In this document: positions 7,248-14,282 of the stretch, one piece after another
Layout of the letters: every line of letters starts with the position of its first letter
Numbering within the stretch: position 1 is the first letter of the stretch
NCBI RefSeq assembly: GCF_023684405.1
Contig: NZ_JAGSOI010000005.1
Span: forward strand, 1 to 64,000
Reading direction: 5' to 3'
DNA: 64,000 nucleotides
DNA from: Methanococcoides seepicolus
GTDB taxonomy: Archaea; Halobacteriota; Methanosarcinia; Methanosarcinales; Methanosarcinaceae
Program-made: the position numbers and the translations under genes
The notes under the pieces: model-generated
The model's input: the letters and a program-made list of their open reading frames with translations, nothing else
Database searches by the model: none
What the model was told of the DNA's origin: nothing

Positions 7248-9176
7248 ATGAAACTGAGCCTTGGAATAGATGCTGGCGGCACTTACACAGATGCCGTCAT
7301 TGTAGAGAACTCTAAGAATGAGATACTTGCCTCAAGCAAGGCTTTAACGACATACCCAGACCCGTTAGAAGGGATCAGGAATGTATTGAACTCACTTGAT
7401 CAGTCCATACTTGGACAAGTTGAGATCGTCTCGGTCTCAACGACCCTTTCCACCAATACGATCCTTGAGGGTACAGGTTTTCCCGTAGGGCTGATCCTTG
7501 TCGGAGATTATCATATTAGCACGAATCTCCCCACAGAGCATTATATTCAGGTGAACGGAGGACATGACCACAGGGGTGCTCAGGCAAACCCCCTTGACGA
7601 AGATGCAGTGAGAAAATTTGCCCTCAGTGTTAAGGATAAAGTAGCAGCTTTTGCAGTCTCTTCGTATTTCAGTATTCGAAACCATGAACATGAACTGAAG
7701 GTCAAGGATATCGTCAGGGAAAGTACAGGAATGCCTGTTGTCTGTGCCCATGAGCTTTCACAGGACCTTGGTGCCTTTGAAAGAGCAGTGACTGCATTCT
7801 TCAATGCACAATTGATACCAATAACTGAAAAGTTCATGACCAGCGTAGAATCCGAAATAAGGAGCAGAGGCATGGATGCGAAGATATTCATGCTCAAATG
7901 TGACGGATCGGTCATAGGTATCAAAAATGCTCTCGAAAAGCCGATAGAATCCATATTTTCAGGACCTGCAGGAAGTCTTGTTGGTGCTTCATTCCTTTCA
8001 AAGAGAGATAGTTGTGCAGTGATCGATGTGGGTGGCACAAGTACCGATGTTTCGGTGATATATGATGGCGTGCCACAGATGAGCGATGCGGGTGCGGTTG
8101 TAGGTGGATGGAAGACAAGGGTCAAAGCGATAAAGATGGAAACATCTGCCCTTGGCGGTGACAGTGACATATGGGTAGGAGCGGCAAAGATGACCATCGG
8201 GCCCAGAAGGGTCATTCCGTTGTGCAGGGCCGCAGTGAAATACCCAGAGTTCCTGGAGCAGCTCACCAATAATCCAATGCCTTCAAGAGGCATTATTGGT
8301 ATGAACTTCCAGCCTACGAAATTCTTCATCAGAACAGATTACGAACCTATCGACCTGAGCAATTATGAGGCTGAATTACTGGAAGCCATTTCCAAGACAC
8401 CCACATCAGTAAGGGAAATACGCAACCGCCTGAATAAGCTTCCTACTAATAAACACCTTGATATGCTTATGCAGAAACGTTTGATACAACCCATCAATTT
8501 TACACCCACAGATGCACTGCATGCGCTGGGGGACTATACTGAATATAGTGTAGAGGCTTCCAGGATAGGTGCGCAGCACCTCGGTTCAATGTGCAGGATG
8601 GAAGGGAAGGAATTTGCAGAACATGTTAAGAATGAGTTTACAAAGAACATGGCAGCAGACCTTGTATCATTTTTCCTTGAAGATAATTCAAAGGAAGAAG
8701 TACGCAAGACATTTGATACGAACTCACCCATAAAGTTCAAGATAGAGATTCCGGTGGTGCTCATTGGAGGACCTGTGGTAGCTTATCTTGAGGGGATGAG
8801 AGACCTCATCGATGCAGAGATGATCCTGCCGGAATTTGCCAGTGTGGGTAATGCGGCAGGCGCGCTGGCCGCAAAAGGAGTACGAAGGGTCGAAATGCTT
8901 ATCAGACCTGTTTCAATGGCTGCCCCTGACTGGGAATTCTACGTGTACTCTGAAAAGGGAAGAGAAAGCTTTGATGAATATGAAGAAGCTGTGGAGCATG
9001 CCCTCAGGCTTGGTGATGAGACCATACACAAATACATGAAAGATGCTAACATGGACAGTGATTCGGTAAAGATAGAAGTGAAAAAGGACGAGCTGTTCAT
9101 GGAAAATTCAAATACGCTCATCGAAACAAGGATAGTTGTTCTTGGTGTAGCCGAACATACTGAGAAGGACGAGTAA
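7248..9176 (+). CDS. Hydantoinase A/oxoprolinase-type (HyuA-like) ASKHA ATPase
   Basis: About 642 residues. The acetate-kinase/actin fold is marked by phosphate-1 LGIDAGGTYTDAV at the N-terminus and phosphate-2 VIDVGGTSTDVSV near residue 265, with SGPAGSLVGA just before it. The family holds ATP-dependent hydantoinases, 5-oxoprolinases and acetone-carboxylase subunits. GGAG at 7238-7241 six bases ahead selects ATG 7248 over ATG 7236. No HyuB partner follows. There are no cysteine cluster motifs, so it is not a RamA-type corrinoid activator. Third gene of the MtmB-like operon; it could open a cyclic amide or use ATP to condition the methyltransferase system, but neither is shown. Confidence 0.85.
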   Translation: MKLSLGIDAGGTYTDAVIVENSKNEILASSKALTTYPDPLEGIRNVLNSLDQSILGQVEIVSVSTTLSTNTILEGTGFPVGLILVGDYHISTNLPTEHYIQVNGGHDHRGAQANPLDEDAVRKFALSVKDKVAAFAVSSYFSIRNHEHELKVKDIVRESTGMPVVCAHELSQDLGAFERAVTAFFNAQLIPITEKFMTSVESEIRSRGMDAKIFMLKCDGSVIGIKNALEKPIESIFSGPAGSLVGASFLSKRDSCAVIDVGGTSTDVSVIYDGVPQMSDAGAVVGGWKTRVKAIKMETSALGGDSDIWVGAAKMTIGPRRVIPLCRAAVKYPEFLEQLTNNPMPSRGIIGMNFQPTKFFIRTDYEPIDLSNYEAELLEAISKTPTSVREIRNRLNKLPTNKHLDMLMQKRLIQPINFTPTDALHALGDYTEYSVEASRIGAQHLGSMCRMEGKEFAEHVKNEFTKNMAADLVSFFLEDNSKEEVRKTFDTNSPIKFKIEIPVVLIGGPVVAYLEGMRDLIDAEMILPEFASVGNAAGALAAKGVRRVEMLIRPVSMAAPDWEFYVYSEKGRESFDEYEEAVEHALRLGDETIHKYMKDANMDSDSVKIEVKKDELFMENSNTLIETRIVVLGVAEHTEKDE

Positions 9177-9185
9177 TATCGATAG

Positions 9186-9226
9186 AGGGCTGCATCATGT
9201 GGCCCTTTTACTTTTTTTGTTTTTTA
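9186..9226 (+). terminator. Stem-loop plus T-run terminator
   Basis: AGGGC (9186-9190) pairs with GCCCT (9202-9206), followed by several T tracts to 9226. It lies just after the HyuA-like stop and probably ends the operon. Confidence 0.65.
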
Positions 9227-9386
9227 CCGCAAAAGTGACATTTAGAGCACATTTGTAGTATTGGAATTGCAATATTTGAATTGTAGTATTGAATTTGTAA
9301 TTATTGCATTAACATATCAAAAAACAAGCTATCTGAAAACAAAAGATAATAAAAAATGCATGGATGTTCAATAACTTAATTTAAAA

Positions 9387-9474
9387 TGGTGCGGGAGGTG
9401 TGATTCGAACACACGAACTCCTACGAGACTAGGCCCTCAACCTAGCGCCTTTGACCTGGCTGGGCAACCCCCGC
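9387..9474 (-). tRNA. tRNA-Leu (GAG), copy 1
   Basis: On the minus strand the gene begins GCGGGGGTTGCCCAGCC, has an anticodon stem CTAGG/CCTAG closing the loop TTGAGGG (anticodon GAG), a long variable arm as in leucine tRNAs, a GTTCGAATC T-loop, and ends CCCGC-A with CCA encoded (complement of 9387-9389). It is base-for-base identical to copy 2 at 9553-9640. Confidence 0.95.
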
Positions 9475-9552
9475 ATATTGTTGGGTTATTGTTTATCGAA
9501 CTTCCATCCTGAAATAGCTCAGGATCGCTTAATTCCACATTTGTAGTATGTT

Positions 9553-9640
9553 TGGTGCGGGAGGTGTGATTCGAACACACGAACTCCTACGAGACTAGGC
9601 CCTCAACCTAGCGCCTTTGACCTGGCTGGGCAACCCCCGC
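9553..9640 (-). tRNA. tRNA-Leu (GAG), copy 2
   Basis: Identical to the copy at 9387-9474 over the full tRNA, CCA included, but with unrelated flanks apart from one base. It lies about 50 bp downstream of rpoD on the same strand, the position where many euryarchaea carry a single tRNA-Leu before rpl18e. Confidence 0.95.
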
Positions 9641-9692
9641 ACGGGGAATACTGCGAATTAAATAAAGTAAAAAGGAAATCAGAATTTCCGAT

Positions 9693-10496
9693 TTACAATG
9701 TGCTCAAGATGCTCTGCATCTCAGCAGCCTTGCCCTTAATAGTATTCACTGCATTTAAGATTAACTGTTGAGCAGTGTAAGAACCATCCGATTCCATACT
9801 GAAAATGAATGATTTTTCATCTGCACTTACAGTAATTGCATTAATATCGCAGGAATCCTGACAAAGTCTACAAAGTGAGCACTTAAGACGGTCTTCATCG
9901 GCCACCATTGCAGACTCATCGGTGAGCTGAATGATGTTCCTGGGACAAGAATTGACGCAGACGCCACACCTGTCACAACCCTCAACGGTGATGATCGGCA
10001 TGTTCTTGTAGCCACAGGCAACGCCTGCCTGCCACTTTGCATGCTTATTACCATAGCCCATATGAGCAATTGCTTCAAGGACAACCTTCTGGCCAGCCCT
10101 AAGATCGATTATAGGGATGTTCTTGTCTGCTGGTTGAACATTCGGGTCAGATGACACAATATCACCAGAGTGAACGATGGTCTGACCGCTTTCATCAGTT
10201 TCTACACTAAGTGTCAATGAAACAGTACATGCAGGGCAACCTGCCCCATCGCATGTACATTTATCCTGAGGAACGAAGTCGTCGAGGCTGGTAGTGAGTG
10301 GGATCAAGCCCAATCTCAATGCCAGCTGTTCGTCATACAGAACAGAAGTATTGTTATAGATATTCACGTCATCGATCGCAAGCGTAGGTACGTCGGCAAG
10401 CATTGCGCGACGAACCCCGTTTGCGAAAGCTGCAGTTGTATTTGACAGTATGAACTTTGCTGATCTGTCCGATAACTCAAGTATATCGATTTCCAT
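9693..10496 (-). CDS. rpoD: DNA-directed RNA polymerase subunit D with two Fe-S motifs
   Basis: 267 residues. The N-terminus (FANGVRRAMLADVPTLAIDDV) is the alpha/Rpb3 dimerisation domain that nucleates polymerase assembly with subunit L. The inserted domain has CDRCGVCVNSCP and CSLCRLCQDSCD, two ferredoxin-like [4Fe-4S] motifs kept complete as in other Methanosarcinales. An extra CTCDGAGCPAC stretch sits near residue 80. It follows rps11 by 23 bp in the rps13-rps4-rps11-rpoD operon. Confidence 0.95.
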   Translation of the reverse strand: MEIDILELSDRSAKFILSNTTAAFANGVRRAMLADVPTLAIDDVNIYNNTSVLYDEQLALRLGLIPLTTSLDDFVPQDKCTCDGAGCPACTVSLTLSVETDESGQTIVHSGDIVSSDPNVQPADKNIPIIDLRAGQKVVLEAIAHMGYGNKHAKWQAGVACGYKNMPIITVEGCDRCGVCVNSCPRNIIQLTDESAMVADEDRLKCSLCRLCQDSCDINAITVSADEKSFIFSMESDGSYTAQQLILNAVNTIKGKAAEMQSILSTL

Positions 10497-10519
10497 AAAA
10501 TAACCTCTGTTCTTAGTGA

Positions 10520-10900
10520 TTATACACGCCTTCCGCCTTTTGGACGAGTTCCATCATGTGGTACTGGAGTTACGTCTTCGATCCTTCCGATCCTGACGCC
10601 AGCTCTTGCGAATGCCCTGATAGCAGCCTGTGCTCCTGGTCCAGGACTCCTCTGCTTGTTTCCACCAGGTGCTCTTACCTTGATGTGGACACCTTCGATA
10701 CCCTTGTCCCTAAGGAGATCTGCGAGCTGAGTAGCCATCTGCATAGCAGTATATGGGGAACTTTCATCCCTTGCTGCCTTTACAACCATTCCACCAGAGG
10801 ATTTTGCGATGGTCTCTGCGCCTGTGAGGTCAGTCACAGTAATGATCGTGTTGTTGAATGAGCACTTGATGTGTGCAACACCCCAGATTCCGTTAGCCAT
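10520..10900 (-). CDS. rps11: 30S ribosomal protein uS11
   Basis: 126 residues, the usual archaeal length. [21 protein letters not shown] at the start (read in two parts) and the basic C-terminus [17 protein letters not shown] are diagnostic. It binds 16S rRNA on the platform of the small subunit. Third gene of the rps13 operon, 13 bp after rps4. Confidence 0.97.
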   Translation of the reverse strand: MANGIWGVAHIKCSFNNTIITVTDLTGAETIAKSSGGMVVKAARDESSPYTAMQMATQLADLLRDKGIEGVHIKVRAPGGNKQRSPGPGAQAAIRAFARAGVRIGRIEDVTPVPHDGTRPKGGRRV

Positions 10901-10913
10901 ATTTTATTCCTCC

Positions 10914-11468
10914 TTATTCAGTTACCACTGATGCTGCAATCTGTGCAGGCCTCTCTGGATGGGATTCCTTGGTCATAGGAGATGTACCGTAATATTCGAC
11001 ATTCATCTCCTGCTCCCTTGTTACCATCATACCAGGGATTGTTACCCTCTTGCCATCAATAGCGATATGTCCGTGTGTGATGAACTGCCTTGCCTGACGT
11101 GCAGTGCGGGCGAGTCCAAGTCTGTGGACCTGGGTCTGAAGCCTGCGCTCCAGAATAGCCTCGGTCTGAAGACCAAGAACATCATCGATATTGGAATCAG
11201 ATTTGAGAATTGAAAACCTGATAAGTTTTGCAAGGAGCTGATCAGCTTCGGTCTTTGAGTGACCTACAAGATCAGATTCTGCGGACTCTGCAAGAAGACG
11301 TCTTGCATTTCCTCTGACCCTTCTCAGAACACTGAGTGATTTCCAGAGTTCCCTTTTGTTACGGAGACCATACTTCTTTACGAGCTCGACCTCGGATGCC
11401 AACCTTTCAGCTTGCCATGGATGTTTTGGAGTGTCATAGCTCTTTGTACTTTTACCTGGATATGCCAT
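10914..11468 (-). CDS. rps4: 30S ribosomal protein uS4
   Basis: 184 residues with the S4 RNA-binding domain ([20 protein letters not shown], then [15 protein letters not shown]) in the C-terminal half and the N-terminal [13 protein letters not shown] typical of archaeal S4. It is a primary 16S rRNA binder. It starts 12 bp after rps13 ends and is cotranscribed with it. Confidence 0.97.
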   Translation of the reverse strand: MAYPGKSTKSYDTPKHPWQAERLASEVELVKKYGLRNKRELWKSLSVLRRVRGNARRLLAESAESDLVGHSKTEADQLLAKLIRFSILKSDSNIDDVLGLQTEAILERRLQTQVHRLGLARTARQARQFITHGHIAIDGKRVTIPGMMVTREQEMNVEYYGTSPMTKESHPERPAQIAASVVTE

Positions 11469-11480
11469 AGTTCATCACCC

Positions 11481-11927
11481 TCATTTCTTCTTCCTGACAC
11501 CAATGGTGCTTCCACGCCTACCGGTGGATTTGGTTCTCTGTCCTCTGACCTTAAGACCTCTCTCATGTCTGAGACCACGGTATGCACGTGATTTCCTGAG
11601 GTCGTTAAGATCTTCTTTAAGTGTCAGAATGATGTCCTGACCAAGAAGGTGTTTGTTTTCGCCTGATATAGGGTCGAACTGTCTGTTGAGCATCCATTTA
11701 GGAAGTTGCTCTTCGAACTTATCAATAGTTGAATCCAGTTTTTGAATATCTTCGTCAGGAAGGTAACCGATCACTGCGCTTGGGTCGATACCTGTACTGT
11801 CAATGATAACACGAGCGGTTCGTAATCCGATACCACGTATACCGGTTAATGCGTACTTCACTGGCTGGTTGCCCTGCAGATCAGTATTCATTATACGAAC
11901 CAGATGTCTTATTTCTTCATCTGCCAT
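11481..11927 (-). CDS. rps13: 30S ribosomal protein uS13
   Basis: 148 residues. The NGIRGIG-type helix ([16 protein letters not shown]) and the C-terminal [20 protein letters not shown] motif identify S13, which contacts tRNA and the large subunit from the head of the small subunit. AAGGAGG lies eight bases before ATG. First gene of the operon rps13-rps4-rps11-rpoD. Confidence 0.97.
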   Translation of the reverse strand: MADEEIRHLVRIMNTDLQGNQPVKYALTGIRGIGLRTARVIIDSTGIDPSAVIGYLPDEDIQKLDSTIDKFEEQLPKWMLNRQFDPISGENKHLLGQDIILTLKEDLNDLRKSRAYRGLRHERGLKVRGQRTKSTGRRGSTIGVRKKK

Positions 11928-12238
11928 ATATTGTCCTCCTTAAGAATGCGATATCGCACTCCGTAGCCTCGGAACTTATCCGTTCCGACACAGCCATGTG
12001 GCTTTATAAATTTTTATAAATTCAAAAGCGACTTCGCTGAATATGCCGTTTCTGGTATATAACGGTATTCATCTGAACGTAATTATAACAAACTTCCTTC
12101 AAAATGAAAATGTGTATTTGGACGCATATTGCCCATACGCACCATCAACAGTACTCAGCATCGACCTTACATATAATTGTTTATAGCTCTTTCTAAAAAG
12201 AAACTTCACAAAGCAGGAAACGGATCCATGACCCCCGA
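11928..12238 (-). promoter_or_regulatory. Leader and promoter of the rps13 operon
   Basis: The gap holds, on the minus strand, a tandem TATA-rich stretch (TTTATAAAAATTTATAAA, about 12003-12020) and a leader containing hairpin CGGAAC-ttatcc-GTTCCG as seen on the plus strand (11970-11987) and the palindrome GCGATATCGC (11948-11957) shortly before the Shine-Dalgarno site. The rest, 12030-12238, shows no gene. Confidence 0.5.
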
Positions 12239-13141
12239 TCAGGTCTCGAATTCGGGATGCTTCCTAAAAGACATAGTCCCCATAACAGCAAGAAGGGCAC
12301 CTGCAATAATGAACACGCACCCTATCAACGTTTCAGCGAATATTGCACTATGCAAAAGAGCATAATCAAAAAATATGCCACTTACCGGCTCAAGCATAGC
12401 CAGTATACTAGCAGTCTGAGTTCTTACCTTTGACAGACCGCTGAAATAGAGAACTCCACTTATACTGGTATTCACCACTCCAAAAAGAAGCAGTATCATA
12501 AAATTACCCTTAAGTACTGGAACAGTAACATCCGATGCAAACGGAAGCAGCACGATAACACAGAATATTGTTGCCCAGAAGAATTGTGCAAATCCTGAAT
12601 ATTCATCCCGTAGGTAGCGTGCAGTCATAATAAGGAAACTGAACGATATACCCGAAAGAATACCCGAGATCAAACCGACGAAATGCATATCGCCCAAACC
12701 GAGCCCAACAAGGTTTGAAAGGTCCACCATCAGAACAATACCTGCCATAGACAGGAACAATCCAACGATACCAAGCCTTGTAGGCATTTCCTTGAGGACA
12801 AAAGGAGAGAATACCGTAACATACATAGGTGCCGTATAGAGCAACAAAATAGCAATTGACAACCCCGAATATAGAATACATGTAAAATAAAAATAAATGG
12901 TCAGGAGCTTGAAGATACCAAGAAGCAATAATTGCTTTCGTTTTCCTTTTATCCGGATAAGGTCCATTTTGCCTGTCAGATAAACATAACCCGCAAGAAA
13001 GATCACACCAATCAGAAGTTTGTAAAACATGATAGGGAGAGTACCCATATCATTGATGAGGACAAGAAAAACACCCACCATACCATAAATGATACAACCG
13101 GTCGTGATCTCGAAATATCCCTTGACAGACGCTGATGCCAT
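12239..13141 (-). CDS. EamA/DMT-family transporter
   Basis: About 300 residues with ten hydrophobic segments arranged as two EamA repeats, the signature of drug/metabolite transporters such as RhaT- or YdcZ-like permeases. It would sit in the cytoplasmic membrane and export or import a small metabolite; the substrate cannot be read from sequence. An in-frame ATG at 13180 would add 13 residues, but the one at 13141 starts just before the first helix. TATA-like CTATATATAG lies at 13157-13166. Confidence 0.85.
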   Translation of the reverse strand: MASASVKGYFEITTGCIIYGMVGVFLVLINDMGTLPIMFYKLLIGVIFLAGYVYLTGKMDLIRIKGKRKQLLLLGIFKLLTIYFYFTCILYSGLSIAILLLYTAPMYVTVFSPFVLKEMPTRLGIVGLFLSMAGIVLMVDLSNLVGLGLGDMHFVGLISGILSGISFSFLIMTARYLRDEYSGFAQFFWATIFCVIVLLPFASDVTVPVLKGNFMILLLFGVVNTSISGVLYFSGLSKVRTQTASILAMLEPVSGIFFDYALLHSAIFAETLIGCVFIIAGALLAVMGTMSFRKHPEFET

Positions 13142-13238
13142 GAACGACAAATGAGACACACTATATATAGAATATTGCATCCATCACCGGCATGGATAAG
13201 TATAGGGTATAACAATCTGCAAATAAAAGGTAGATAAT

Positions 13239-13589
13239 ATGGATATTATATCATTTTTCCCAGGATTTGGCACACAACACTTTATATTTGCTATACTGCT
13301 CTACGCATATTTTTCCTACTCTTTGCAAATAATAGCCGCCAAAACTCGAATTTCAAATAAGTGGATGGCGTGGATACCGATATTGAACCTTATATTGATG
13401 TGTAGAATAGGAAAGACATCGATCCTAGTACTTCTGGGACTGCTCATTCCATTGGTCAACCTATTTGTATTCGCATACATCTGGGGTGAAATAGCCTTTG
13501 CCACCAACAGATCAAGATGGTATGGAATCCTCATAATAGTACCTGTGATCAATGTGATCCTTCCGGGATACCTTGCATTTACAGACTGA
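13239..13589 (+). CDS. Small membrane protein, DUF5684-like
   Basis: 116 residues with three to four membrane helices. The middle carries KTRISNKWMAWIPILNLILM and WYGILIIVPVINVILPGYLA, a repeated WxxxIPxxN-type pattern seen in small membrane proteins of the DUF5684 type. Function unknown. Its 3' end overlaps the extended reading frame of the HAD gene, but the better HAD start lies 22 bp downstream, so the two are probably cotranscribed. Confidence 0.65.
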   Translation: MDIISFFPGFGTQHFIFAILLYAYFSYSLQIIAAKTRISNKWMAWIPILNLILMCRIGKTSILVLLGLLIPLVNLFVFAYIWGEIAFATNRSRWYGILIIVPVINVILPGYLAFTD

Positions 13590-13611
13590 ATGCGAAGATC
13601 TTAAAAAATAT

Positions 13612-14277
13612 ATGACCAGAAATATACAGGCCGTCCTTTTTGATATGGACAACACCCTTTTCGATTTTCTGGAAGCAAAACTGATAGCATGTCAAAGGAT
13701 AGTAGAGCACCTGGGCGCAGGGGATGCAGAATCACTACTTCAATATTTTCTAAGAAAGAATGCCGGCTATGAAGACCTTGAGAACATACAGGATTACCTC
13801 CAGGAAAACGAACTATATTCCGATGAGAACTATGCGATCAGTTGTGCTCTTTATGAGAAGGTGAAAGTCGAAGCACTCGTCCTATATCCCGGCGTCATAG
13901 AAACACTGCAAAAGCTCAAAGAAAAGAGACTGGATATCGCACTTGTTACAGATGCGCAATCATACAATGCAATAAAACGTATCGAAAGAACACATATAGG
14001 CGATTACTTCGATACAATTGTGACAACTGACATGACCGGTGCGAAAAAACCCGACCTAAAGGTTTTCCTTTATGCACTGGACATCCTGAACATTCCCCCA
14101 TCAAAAGCTCTTTTCGTAGGGGACAGTCCCAGAAGGGATATTGAACCTGCCCGAAAGATAGGAATGCAAACCGCCTACGCAGCCTATGGCGATAAAAGAG
14201 AGAAGGGACAAAAAGTAGAAGCCGACATCACCCTTTCAAAGATATCAGAGATAATCGACTTCATATTTGAAAAGTGA
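13612..14277 (+). CDS. HAD-superfamily hydrolase
   Basis: About 221 residues. HAD motif I is LFDMDNTLFDF at the N-terminus, motif II LVTDAQS, the motif III lysine lies in GAKKPD, and motif IV is VGDSPRRDI. An alpha-helical cap falls between motifs I and II, giving subclass I. Such enzymes are phosphatases of sugar phosphates, nucleotides or phosphoglycolate; the cap does not tell which. ATG at 13612 is preferred because it puts the DxD motif close to the N-terminus. Confidence 0.88.
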   Translation: MTRNIQAVLFDMDNTLFDFLEAKLIACQRIVEHLGAGDAESLLQYFLRKNAGYEDLENIQDYLQENELYSDENYAISCALYEKVKVEALVLYPGVIETLQKLKEKRLDIALVTDAQSYNAIKRIERTHIGDYFDTIVTTDMTGAKKPDLKVFLYALDILNIPPSKALFVGDSPRRDIEPARKIGMQTAYAAYGDKREKGQKVEADITLSKISEIIDFIFEK

Positions 14278-14282
14278 AGGGA

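Noticed and set aside
7248-9176. RamA-type corrinoid reductive activator
   Set aside because: The ASKHA fold fits, but the ferredoxin-like cysteine clusters of RamA are absent and the motifs are those of HyuA.
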